A stretch of DNA of 64,000 nucleotides, taken from NCBI RefSeq assembly GCF_003664255.1, contig NZ_RCCV01000003.1:372001-436000 (forward strand), given 5' to 3'. The position numbers and the translations under genes are program-made. Shown here one piece after another: positions 18,588 through 25,982 of this stretch. Positions within the stretch are counted from its first letter, which is position 1. The number at the start of each line of letters is the position of its first letter. This stretch comes from Micromonospora sp. M71_S20 (GTDB taxonomy: Bacteria; Actinomycetota; Actinomycetes; Mycobacteriales; Micromonosporaceae). The notes under the pieces are model-generated. The model was not told where the DNA came from. It ran no database searches and worked only from the letters and a program-made list of their open reading frames with translations.

Positions 18588-19559
18588 GTGGTCGCAAGGA
18601 GTTCGGAGGTACGGCCGTCGGCCGTACGGCACAGCGCTTCCCCAGGAGCCGGTGGGCGCCGGGGACGTGGTGCCGGTCGGATCGCCGGGCTCGGTCTCGG
18701 CGGAGCGGCGCTGCTGGTCCTGCTCACGGGCTGCGACGTCGGCGCGGCGTTCGGCGGCTTCGGCTGGCCGCAGGGCGGCATCACGCCCGAGTCGCACCGG
18801 ATGTACGACCTGTGGATCGCCTCGTGCATCGCGGCGCTCGCGGTCGGCGTCTTCGTGTGGGGCCTGATCTTCTGGTGCGTCGTGCGTTACCGCAAGCGGG
18901 GCAACGAGCTGCCGGTGCAGACCCGTTACAACATGCCGATGGAGTTCCTCTACACCATCGCGCCGATCCTGATCGTCTCCGTGCTCTTCTACTACACGGC
19001 GATCGTGCAGACCGACGTGGTGCGGACGACCAAGAACCCCGACGTCACGGTCGAGGTGGTCGCGTTCAAGTGGAACTGGCAGTTCAACTACCGCGACGGT
19101 CAGGGCCAGGACGCCAACACGGTCGCCTCCGTGCTCGGCACCAGCGAGGTCATCCCGATCCTGGTGCTGCCGACCGACCGGTCCATCCGGTTCGAGGAGA
19201 CCAGCCGCGACGTCATCCACTCGTTCTGGGTGCCGGAGCTGCTGTTCAAGCGCGACGTCATGCCGGGCAAGATCCGCAACGTCTTCGAGGTCTCGAAGCT
19301 GGAGTCCGAGGGCGCCTACGTCGGCCGCTGCGCGGAGCTCTGCGGCAGCTACCACGCCTTCATGAACTTCGAGCTGCGGGTCGTCTCCCCGGAGAAGTAC
19401 GAGCAGTTCCTGGCGGCCAAGCGGGACGGCAGGTCCACCCAGGAGGCGCTGACGGCCATCGGCGAGGACCCGTACGCGAAGACGACGAAGCCGTTCGAGA
19501 CCCGTCGCACCGAGGCCAACTTCAACCCGGACGACGCGCCGGCCGGCGCGGGAAGCTGA
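18588..19559 (+). CDS. ctaC: Cytochrome c oxidase subunit II
   Basis: 323 aa CuA-bearing subunit of the aa3 oxidase. An N-terminal signal with lipobox LLVLLTGC makes Cys49 a likely lipid-modified residue. Two membrane segments follow (about 68-90 and 105-130), then the periplasmic-side cupredoxin domain with CuA ligands in VIHSFWVPELLFK and CAELCGSYHAFM. The start is GTG 18588, behind GGGAGG; the frame upstream does not resemble any protein. Followed 10 nt later by ctaF. No ctaD lies between them. Confidence 0.96.
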   Translation: MVARSSEVRPSAVRHSASPGAGGRRGRGAGRIAGLGLGGAALLVLLTGCDVGAAFGGFGWPQGGITPESHRMYDLWIASCIAALAVGVFVWGLIFWCVVRYRKRGNELPVQTRYNMPMEFLYTIAPILIVSVLFYYTAIVQTDVVRTTKNPDVTVEVVAFKWNWQFNYRDGQGQDANTVASVLGTSEVIPILVLPTDRSIRFEETSRDVIHSFWVPELLFKRDVMPGKIRNVFEVSKLESEGAYVGRCAELCGSYHAFMNFELRVVSPEKYEQFLAAKRDGRSTQEALTAIGEDPYAKTTKPFETRRTEANFNPDDAPAGAGS

Positions 19560-19569
19560 GGGATCGGGC

Positions 19570-19998
19570 ATGAAGACCGAGTGGCGCATCTTCCTGGTCA
19601 TCGCCGGGTTCCTGCTCTTCGCCACCTTCCTCTACGGCGGGTGGACCGCCGCCGACTCCGGTGGCCAGGTCGAGTGGGTCGGTACGGTCGCCCTGCTGCT
19701 GAGCTTCCTGCTCTGCTCGATGTGCGGCGGCTTCTTCTGGTTCGTCTCCCGCCGGATCGACCTCCGGCCGGAGGACCGGCCGGACGGCGAGATCGCCGAC
19801 GGCGCGGGCGAGATCGGCTTCTTCAGCCCCGGCAGCTACTGGCCGCTGGGTCTGGCCATCGCCGTCGGGATCGCCGGCTTCGGCCTCGCGTTCTGGCAGT
19901 TCTGGCTGCTCGGCCTGGGCATGGTGGCGGTCACGTTCTCCGTCTGCGGCCTGCTGTTCGAGTACTACAGCGGCACCCGGCGCACCGCCGAGCACTGA
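19570..19998 (+). CDS. ctaF: Cytochrome c oxidase subunit IV (actinobacterial)
   Basis: 142 aa small subunit specific to actinobacterial aa3 oxidase. Starts MKTEWRIFLVIAGFLLFATFLYG, with four membrane segments, DLRPEDRPDGEIADGAGEIGFFSPGSYWPLGLA in the middle and LLFEYYSGTRRTAEH at the end. 10 nt downstream of ctaC, surely co-transcribed, and closed by a very strong hairpin. Confidence 0.95.
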   Translation: MKTEWRIFLVIAGFLLFATFLYGGWTAADSGGQVEWVGTVALLLSFLLCSMCGGFFWFVSRRIDLRPEDRPDGEIADGAGEIGFFSPGSYWPLGLAIAVGIAGFGLAFWQFWLLGLGMVAVTFSVCGLLFEYYSGTRRTAEH

Positions 19999-20021
19999 TC
20001 GGCCGGTCACCCGCGAACGTC

Positions 20022-20057
20022 CCGAAGGCCCGCCTCCCCGGGGAGGCGGGCCTTCGG
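20022..20057 (+). terminator. 36-bp perfect palindrome after ctaF
   Basis: Perfect 18-bp inverted repeat with no spacer (20022-20039 / 20040-20057), 23 nt after the ctaF stop. In RNA it would form a 16-bp stem with a tetraloop. Strong terminator for ctaCF. Confidence 0.85.
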
Positions 20058-20142
20058 CGTGGGACGGGCTGTGCGGGCGCGGGACGTGCTCGGCAGGGGC
20101 TGCTCGGACGCCGCGTGCCCGCCGTCGCGGGCGGTGTCAGGC

Positions 20143-20202
20143 GGTGCTGTCAGGCGGCGGTGGCGGTGCTGTCAGGCGGCGGTGGCGGTGCTGTCAGGCG
20201 GC
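20143..20202. repeat. 22-bp tandem repeat at the 3' end of the zinc-ribbon gene
   Basis: Two full copies and one 16-nt partial copy of a 22-bp unit containing GCTGTCAGGCGGC. Each copy contains a TCA (minus-strand TGA), so the array repeats the natural stop and last alanine codons of the leftward gene ending at 20194. It looks like local slippage duplication of the gene's end. Confidence 0.75.
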
Positions 20203-20397
20203 GCGGCGGCGGGCCGGCGGGCGGCGCCGGCCGTTCGCGCGCGCCAGGTGGAACGCGAAGGTGGTGACGAGCACGGCCGCGCCGCAACCCGTGCAGACCA
20301 GTTCGGGGCAGTCGGCGCCGTGGCCGTCGGCGCACGGCGGCGCCTCGAACGGCTCGACGCCCTCGCAGGTGTCGCAGTAGAGCTCGCGCTCCGACAC
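20194..20397 (-). CDS. Small zinc-ribbon-like protein
   Basis: 67 aa from the GTG at 20397, which has GAGGAG at a good distance upstream. Six cysteines in CDTCEG, PPCADGHGADC and CTGCGA suggest one or two zinc sites. A short hydrophobic stretch (AAVLVTTFAFHL) and a very basic Arg/Ala tail follow. I do not recognise a named family. It lies downstream of trpD in the same orientation, with a palindrome between them. Confidence 0.7.
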   Translation of the reverse strand: MSERELYCDTCEGVEPFEAPPCADGHGADCPELVCTGCGAAVLVTTFAFHLARANGRRRPPARRRAA

Positions 20398-20478
20398 GGG
20401 CGTCTCCTCTCGCTCCGGTCCCGTGGGGTGTCGCACACGCCCGACGGGGATCGCCGCGCTCGACGGCGCAGGACGGAT

Positions 20479-20507
20479 GTGGGAACTACTCAGCTGTAGT
20501 TTCCCAC
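20479..20507. repeat. AT-richer palindrome between trpD and the zinc-ribbon gene
   Basis: GTGGGAA-CTAC and GTAG-T-TTCCCAC form an 11-bp inverted repeat with one bulged base around TCAGCT. It lies 45 nt past trpD and 82 nt before the zinc-ribbon start. It could be the trpD terminator or an operator for the small gene. Confidence 0.5.
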
Positions 20508-20551
20508 GGGGGTCCGACAACCTTCGGGCGGCACCCGGTGGCGACCGGTGC

Positions 20552-21598
20552 TCACTGGGAGCGCGCGACCTCGATCCAGCGGTCGAGGACGCGGGCGGCG
20601 GCCCCGGAGTCGACGGACTCGGCGGCCCGGTCGATCCCGGCCCGCAGGGCCTCGGTGAGGTCGCCGTCGAGCGGACCCTGCGTGGCCAGCGCCGCCGCCG
20701 CGTTGACCAGGACCGCGTCGCGCACCGGGCCGGTCTCGCCGGCCAGCAGCCGACGGACCACGTCGGCGTTGAAGGCGGCGTCACCGCCGCGCAGGTCGGC
20801 CAGGGTGGCCCGGGGTACGCCGAGGTCGGCCGCGTCCAGCAGCGACTCCCTGACGACGCCGCCCTGGGCCGCCCAGACGCGGGTCGGCGCGGCGGTGGTG
20901 AACTCGTCCAGCCCGTCCTCGCCGCGCATCACCAGCACCGAGTCGCCGCGGGCGGCGAAGACGCCGGCCATCACCGGGGCCATCCGGGCGTCGAAGCAGC
21001 CGACCGCTCCGGCGCGGGGCCGCGCCGGGTTGGTCAGCGGGCCGAGGAAGTTGAACACCGTGGGCACGCCCAGCTCCCGGCGTACCGGGCCGGTGTGCCG
21101 CATCCCGGGGTGGAACCGGGCCGCGAAGCAGAAGCCCATGCCGGCCTCGGCGACGCACCGGGCCACCCCCTCGGGGCCCAGGTCGAGCGGCACGCCGAGG
21201 AACTCCAGCACGTCGGCGGTGCCGCACGTGGAGGAGGCCGCCCGGTTGCCGTGCTTGACCACCCGGACACCGGCGCCGGCCACCACCAGCGAGGCCATGG
21301 TCGAGATGTTGACCGTGTGCGCGAGGTCACCGCCGGTGCCGACCACGTCGAGGGCGGTGGCGCGCAGCTCGTCGGGCAGCTCGACCGGGACCGCCCGGCC
21401 GAGCATCGCCTCCACCAGCCCGGCCAGCTCGGCCGAGGTCTCGCCCTTGGCGCGCAGCGCGACGACGAAGCCCGCCATCTGCGCCGGGGCGGCCGAGCCG
21501 GCCATGATCTCGCCCATCGCCCAGGCGGTGTCGGCGGTGGCGAGTTCCTCGCCGCGCAGCAGCGCGTTGAGCAGGTGCGGCCAGGTCCGATCGCCCAT
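20552..21598 (-). CDS. trpD: Anthranilate phosphoribosyltransferase
   Basis: 348 aa. Transfers phosphoribose from PRPP to anthranilate in tryptophan synthesis. Motifs: PRPP-binding [38 protein letters not shown] and the anthranilate-site [21 protein letters not shown]. The ATG at 21598 has GGGAGG upstream. Standing alone beside ctaE rather than in a trp operon is also the mycobacterial arrangement (recalled). The receiver-like gene 86 nt upstream may share its transcript. Confidence 0.96.
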   Translation of the reverse strand: MGDRTWPHLLNALLRGEELATADTAWAMGEIMAGSAAPAQMAGFVVALRAKGETSAELAGLVEAMLGRAVPVELPDELRATALDVVGTGGDLAHTVNISTMASLVVAGAGVRVVKHGNRAASSTCGTADVLEFLGVPLDLGPEGVARCVAEAGMGFCFAARFHPGMRHTGPVRRELGVPTVFNFLGPLTNPARPRAGAVGCFDARMAPVMAGVFAARGDSVLVMRGEDGLDEFTTAAPTRVWAAQGGVVRESLLDAADLGVPRATLADLRGGDAAFNADVVRRLLAGETGPVRDAVLVNAAAALATQGPLDGDLTEALRAGIDRAAESVDSGAAARVLDRWIEVARSQ

Positions 21599-21684
21599 GG
21601 CGGGCCTCCCGAGCGTGCGAGATGCGGGTGGGATGGAACCGGCACCGGTCGGCCCGGCGCCGCGGCGGGCCGGAACGGGGGACG

Positions 21685-22080
21685 TCAGGCGGGTGCGTGC
21701 GTCCGCAGCAGCTCGGCCACCGTGGTGCCGGTGGTCACCGGGTCGAGCGGGTGCACCAGGGTGGCGTCGACCTCGGCGTACGCCGCGAGCCACCGGTCGG
21801 CGGCGCGGGCGATCACCACGCAGGTCGGGGGGGCGTCGGCCCGGTCGTCCTTGATCTGCCGGGCGATGCCGATGCCGCCGCCCGGGCTCGCCTCGCCGTC
21901 GAGCACCAGCAGGTCGATCTCGTAGTCGTCGACGAGCCGGACGCACTCGGCGTAGTCGGACGCCTCGACGAACTCGATCCGCAGGCCGGGCGCGGGGCGC
22001 GGCCCGACGGCGAGCCGCATCCGGTCGCGGACCTGCGGGTCGTCGCTGTAGAGCAGGACGGTGCAAAGACGATCGCTCAT
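21685..22080 (-). CDS. Stand-alone receiver-like protein
   Basis: 131 aa resembling a response-regulator receiver domain without an output domain. The acidic pair is in [11 protein letters not shown] and the likely phosphoacceptor Asp in [13 protein letters not shown]. The usual Lys of the KP switch motif is replaced ([10 protein letters not shown]), so signalling may be atypical or phosphorylation-independent. The ATG at 22080 overlaps the stop of an upstream 27-codon mini-ORF (ATGA), and GGAG lies seven bases before it. No kinase is adjacent. Confidence 0.75.
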   Translation of the reverse strand: MSDRLCTVLLYSDDPQVRDRMRLAVGPRPAPGLRIEFVEASDYAECVRLVDDYEIDLLVLDGEASPGGGIGIARQIKDDRADAPPTCVVIARAADRWLAAYAEVDATLVHPLDPVTTGTTVAELLRTHAPA

Positions 22081-22160
22081 GCCGGCACTCCGCTTCGCTC
22101 CGTGCCGTCGTGCGGCACCATCACACTGAGCTTGATGATTCGTTCGCTGTGCGCGCTCAT
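22077..22160 (-). CDS. Mini-ORF coupled to the receiver gene (relay family, copy A)
   Basis: 27 codons from ATG 22160. The C-terminal part ([14 protein letters not shown] then TERSGVPA) aligns residue by residue with the mini-ORF in front of qcrA. Its TGA overlaps the receiver ATG (ATGA). The RNA carries GTGCCG-cacga-CGGCAC, a 6-bp stem. Starts 108 nt after the ctaG stop. The peptide may matter less than the act of translating it. Whether it is translated is unproven. Confidence 0.5.
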   Translation of the reverse strand: MSAHSERIIKLSVMVPHDGTERSGVPA

Positions 22161-22267
22161 CGGTCGGACTGGCTCCCACCTCGTAGCCGCCCGCTGATCG
22201 TACCGGTCGGTGTGAGGTGTGCGACGTCCGGCCGGTGGCGGTGTGCAGGGCGTACCGTCGGCCCGGC

Positions 22268-23212
22268 TCAGGCGGTGGACTCCGCGGCGCGCTGACGGGC
22301 CTCCTGGCGGTCCAGGTCGCGGTCGACGCGGCGGGCCTCCCGCTCGGCGTGGCGCATCCACTGCACGACCAGCACGGCCAGCATGGTCACGCTGACGAAC
22401 TCGCCGCCGGCCCAGAGGATGCCGCCCGCGACCACCTGGTCCTGCCACGGGTCCGACCAGGTGAGGCCCAGCGACGGGTACCAGTCGCCGCCGAACAGCG
22501 TGCTGCTCTGCATGATGGTGAGCCCGAGCACGGTGTGGAACGGCACGGAGAGCAGCATCAGCAGCGCCCGCGCCGGGTACGGCCAGCGGCCCGGCAGCGG
22601 GTCGAGGCCGAGCAGCGGCCAGAAGAACACGCAGCCGGTCATGATGAAGTGCGCGTGCACGACCTCGTGCGCCCACACATGCTCCAGCGTGTAGCGGTAC
22701 AGGTCGGTGAAGTAGAGCGCGAACGGGTTCACCACGAAGACGGCGAACGCCACCAGGGGGAAGCTGTAGATCCGGGCGATCCGGCTGTGCACGACCGCCA
22801 GCAGCCGCTTGCGCGGTCGTGGCGGCAGGGTGCGCAGGGCCAGCGTCACCGGCGCGCCCAGCGCGAGGAAGATCGGCGAGATCATGGAGAGCACCATGTG
22901 CTGGACCATGTGCACCGACAGCAGCGCCGTGTCGTACGCGTGCAGGCCGCTGACGGTGACCGCCGCGATGCCGCCGAGGCCGGGGCCGAGGAAGAAGATC
23001 GTCCTGGCGACCGGCCACCGGTCGCCCCGGACCCGCAGCCGGTGCACCCCGTAGAGGTAGACGCCGGCTGCCAGCACCAGGCCGACGGCGAGCCAGCTGT
23101 CCAGCTTCGTCTCGGTGAACACCGAGGTCACGGTGAACGGCGGCGGGGTGGCCGCGGTCGCCGCCGGCGCGGCGACGGCGGCTGCGGCGGAGATCGGATC
23201 GGCGTGCAGCAC
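22268..23212 (-). CDS. ctaG: CtaG-type cytochrome c oxidase assembly protein
   Basis: 314 aa polytopic membrane protein of the Caa3_CtaG family (PF09678). Conserved segments: VHMVQHMVLSMISPIFLALGAP and EVVHAHFIMTGCVFFWPLLGLDP, then VPFHTVLGLTIMQSSTLFGGDWY. About seven to nine membrane helices and a charged C-terminal tail (REARRVDRDLDRQEARQR). Needed for oxidase maturation, probably copper delivery to CuB (family knowledge). Divergent from ctaE with a 108-bp gap. Confidence 0.9.
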   Translation of the reverse strand: MLHADPISAAAAVAAPAATAATPPPFTVTSVFTETKLDSWLAVGLVLAAGVYLYGVHRLRVRGDRWPVARTIFFLGPGLGGIAAVTVSGLHAYDTALLSVHMVQHMVLSMISPIFLALGAPVTLALRTLPPRPRKRLLAVVHSRIARIYSFPLVAFAVFVVNPFALYFTDLYRYTLEHVWAHEVVHAHFIMTGCVFFWPLLGLDPLPGRWPYPARALLMLLSVPFHTVLGLTIMQSSTLFGGDWYPSLGLTWSDPWQDQVVAGGILWAGGEFVSVTMLAVLVVQWMRHAEREARRVDRDLDRQEARQRAAESTA

Positions 23213-23320
23213 GCTTTTCAGCCTAGGTCAGGCGAACCGGACTGCCCCGATCGGGCTGTGGATGCCACGGGTTTGGCCCCCCGCTGATCGGCGGCCCCGG
23301 TCAAGGGCAATAATGACCGC

Positions 23321-23920
23321 GTGACTGCGGCCCCAGCCATTGACAAGAGCCGGATCCACTCCCTGACCCGACCAAACATGGTCAGCGTCGGGACGATCGT
23401 GTGGCTCTCCAGCGAACTCATGTTCTTCGCGGCGCTGTTCGCGATGTACTTCTCCATCCGCGCGGCGGCGCCGGAGCAGTGGGCGAAGCACACCGAGCAC
23501 CTCAACATCCCCTACGCGACCACCTTCACGGTGATCCTGGTGTTGTCCTCGGTGACCTGCCAGCTCGGTGTGTTCGCCGCCGAGAAGGGTGACGTCCACG
23601 CGCTGCGGCGCTGGTTCACGGTCACCTTCGTGATGGGCCTGATCTTCGTCCTCGGCCAGCTCAACGAGTACCGCGAGCTGGTGCACGCGGGCATCAAGAT
23701 CAACGAAGACGGTTACGGGTCGATGTTCTACCTGACCACCGGCTTCCACGGCCTGCACGTGGCCGGCGGTCTGGTCGCCTTCGTCATCTTCATGATCCGC
23801 ACCACCATGGGCCGGTTCACACCGGCGCAGGCCACGTCGGCCATCGTCGTGTCCTACTACTGGCACTTCGTCGACGTCGTGTGGATCGGGCTCTACGCCA
23901 TGATCTACTGGCTTCAGTGA
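23321..23920 (+). CDS. ctaE: Cytochrome c oxidase subunit III
   Basis: 199 aa from GTG 23321 ([15 protein letters not shown]). Five-helix subunit [32 protein letters not shown], then [21 protein letters not shown] and [24 protein letters not shown] at the end. First gene of the ctaE-qcrC-qcrA-qcrB operon; qcrC begins 72 nt later. In actinobacteria its product is part of the bcc-aa3 supercomplex. Confidence 0.97.
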   Translation: MTAAPAIDKSRIHSLTRPNMVSVGTIVWLSSELMFFAALFAMYFSIRAAAPEQWAKHTEHLNIPYATTFTVILVLSSVTCQLGVFAAEKGDVHALRRWFTVTFVMGLIFVLGQLNEYRELVHAGIKINEDGYGSMFYLTTGFHGLHVAGGLVAFVIFMIRTTMGRFTPAQATSAIVVSYYWHFVDVVWIGLYAMIYWLQ

Positions 23921-23992
23921 TCTTGGCGCGTCACGAACCGCGCCGCTGCTCCGTCCCCTGAGACAAGGTCCAACCGGTTAAGGACACAGGTC

Positions 23993-24826
23993 ATGACTTC
24001 TGACAACGACCGCCGACGCGGTCTGCTCGCGCGGCTGCGCGAGCGGCCCGCGGCGCGCAGCAGGGGCCGCCGCCGGCTGGGTGCCGCGGTCCGGCTGTTC
24101 GCCGCGCTGATGCTGGCCGGCGGCGCCTACACCGTCTTCGCCCCCGGCGCGCAGGCGCAGGACACCCCGCTCACCGGTGCCGCCGCGGAGGGCAAGGCGC
24201 TGTTCGACGTGAGCTGTGTGACCTGTCACGGTCGCAACGCGCAGGGCGTCGAGGGGCGCGGGCCGAGCCTGATCGGCGTCGGCGCGGCCTCGGTCGAGTT
24301 CCAGGTCGGCTCCGGCCGCATGCCGATGGCCCGGCAGGAGGCCCAGGCCCAGCGCAAGCCGGAGCTCTTCACCGACGAGGAGACCCGCCAGCTCGCGCAG
24401 TACGTCCAGGAGCTCGGCGGCGGCCCGGTGGTGCCCGACGGTGACAACCTGCACGCCGACGGCAACATCGCCGCCGGTGGCGAGCTGTTCCGGATCAACT
24501 GCGCGCAGTGCCACGCCTTCGGCGGCGGCGGCGGCGCCCTGTCCTCCGGCAAGTACGCGCCGAGCCTGCGCCCGGCCACCGACCGGCAGATCTACGCCGC
24601 GATGCTCAGCGGCCCGCAGAACATGCCGGTCTTCGGCGACAACCAGATCTCCCCGGACCAGAAGGCGGACCTCATCGCCTACATCCAGGAGACCCTGAAG
24701 CACGACCAGGACCCGGGCGGCTTCAACCTCGGTCGGTACGGGCCGTCCACCGAGGGCCTGGCGATCTTCCTGGTGGGCATCGTCGCGCTCGTCTTCGCGA
24801 GCCTGTGGATTGCGGGCAAGTCGTGA
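23993..24826 (+). CDS. qcrC: Cytochrome bcc complex di-heme cytochrome c subunit
   Basis: 277 aa. Basic N-terminus and a membrane segment at about 33-50, then two c-type heme sites: CVTCH at 75-79 and CAQCH at 170-174. A C-terminal helix (about 250-272) anchors it. It passes electrons directly to CuA of CtaC, since actinobacteria of this type lack a soluble cytochrome c. The stop overlaps the GTG of a 24-codon mini-ORF that leads into qcrA. Confidence 0.97.
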   Translation: MTSDNDRRRGLLARLRERPAARSRGRRRLGAAVRLFAALMLAGGAYTVFAPGAQAQDTPLTGAAAEGKALFDVSCVTCHGRNAQGVEGRGPSLIGVGAASVEFQVGSGRMPMARQEAQAQRKPELFTDEETRQLAQYVQELGGGPVVPDGDNLHADGNIAAGGELFRINCAQCHAFGGGGGALSSGKYAPSLRPATDRQIYAAMLSGPQNMPVFGDNQISPDQKADLIAYIQETLKHDQDPGGFNLGRYGPSTEGLAIFLVGIVALVFASLWIAGKS

Positions 24827-24897
24827 CCGGGCGGCTCATCCGATTCAGTGCCGTGGTGCCGCAGCGCGGCACCGCCCGTAGCGAGGTGACGGCATGA
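24823..24897 (+). CDS. Mini-ORF bridging qcrC and qcrA (relay family, copy B)
   Basis: 24 codons: MTGRLIRFSAVVPQRG followed by TARSEVTA. The GTG start overlaps the qcrC stop (GTGA) and the TGA stop overlaps the qcrA ATG (ATGA), so ribosomes could pass from qcrC to qcrA without leaving the message. A perfect 8-bp hairpin GGTGCCGC-AGC-GCGGCACC (24855-24873) lies in the middle. The peptide matches that of the mini-ORF at 22077-22160. Translation is unproven. Confidence 0.55.
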   Translation: MTGRLIRFSAVVPQRGTARSEVTA

Positions 24898-25982
24898 CCA
24901 CGCACACCGAGCACCAGGCCCAGCAGGGCCGGGAGCCGCTCGACGTGAACACCCCCGGGCTCAGCCAGTTCGACATCGTCCGCGAGGGCGCGCGCCGGGA
25001 CGACATCGAGATCGTCCACTACGAGCCGCAGGTGGCGCCGGGCAGCAAGGCCGAGCGCCGGCTGACCCGTACCGTCGCGTCGTTCTTCCTGCTGACCGGC
25101 CTGGCGGCGACCGCCTTCCTGGTCGTCTACATCTGGTGGCCGTGGGAATACCACGCCGGTAGCGGCGGCGACAAGTGGTACACCCCGCTGCTCGGCGTCA
25201 CCCTCGGCGTGGCCCTGCTCGGCATCGGCTTCGGCATCCTGACCTGGGGCAAGAAGCTGCTGCCGAAGGAGGTCTCGATCCAGGACCGGCACGAGGGCGC
25301 CGTCGCCTCCGACGACCGGATCATCACCGGCCAGACCATGCTCTACATGGCCGACGAGCTGGGCGTGAAGCGCCGGCCGCTGCTCGGCATCTCGCTGCTG
25401 GCCGGTCTCGCGCCGGTCGGCGCGGTCGCCGCGGCGCCCCTGGTCGGCGGCCTGATCTCGCAGCCGCACAAGAACAACCAGATGTTCACGACCGGGTTCG
25501 CCCCGGCCGAGGGCGGCCAGAAGGTCCGGCTGGTCCGCGAGGACGGCCGGCCGGTGCGCCCGGCGGACGTCAGCACGGGCGGCCAGATCACCGTCTTCCC
25601 CGGCATCGACCACGGCGTGAGCAACCTGCACGCGGACTCGCCGACCCTGCTGATCCACCTGCGGGACTCCGACGCGCAGGAGTCGCGCCGGGCCAACGAG
25701 CGGGTCGGGCACGGCGACTACATGTGGGGCAACTACGCCGCCTACTCGAAGATCTGCACGCACGCCGGCTGCCCGGCGAGCCTGTACGAGCAGCAGACCA
25801 ACCGCCTGCTCTGCCCGTGCCACCAGTCGCAGTTCCTGATCACCGACAACGCCCGGCCCATCTTCGGCCCGGCCAGCCGACGGCTGCCGCAGCTGCCGAT
25901 CGAGGTGGACTCCGAGGGCTACTTCGTGGCCAAGTCCGACTACACCGAGACCGTCGGGCCCGACTTCTGGGAGCGGCCGTGA
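24894..25982 (+). CDS. qcrA: Cytochrome bcc complex Rieske iron-sulfur subunit
   Basis: 362 aa. Actinobacterial form with three N-terminal membrane helices (about 64-84, 100-120, 160-182) and a C-terminal Rieske domain. The [2Fe-2S] ligands are in CTHAGCPASLYEQ and LLCPCHQSQF (two Cys-x-His type pairs). It accepts electrons from menaquinol. Its stop overlaps the qcrB GTG by 4 nt. The ATG at 24894 overlaps the mini-ORF stop, with GCGAGGTG upstream. Confidence 0.97.
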   Translation: MTTHTEHQAQQGREPLDVNTPGLSQFDIVREGARRDDIEIVHYEPQVAPGSKAERRLTRTVASFFLLTGLAATAFLVVYIWWPWEYHAGSGGDKWYTPLLGVTLGVALLGIGFGILTWGKKLLPKEVSIQDRHEGAVASDDRIITGQTMLYMADELGVKRRPLLGISLLAGLAPVGAVAAAPLVGGLISQPHKNNQMFTTGFAPAEGGQKVRLVREDGRPVRPADVSTGGQITVFPGIDHGVSNLHADSPTLLIHLRDSDAQESRRANERVGHGDYMWGNYAAYSKICTHAGCPASLYEQQTNRLLCPCHQSQFLITDNARPIFGPASRRLPQLPIEVDSEGYFVAKSDYTETVGPDFWERP

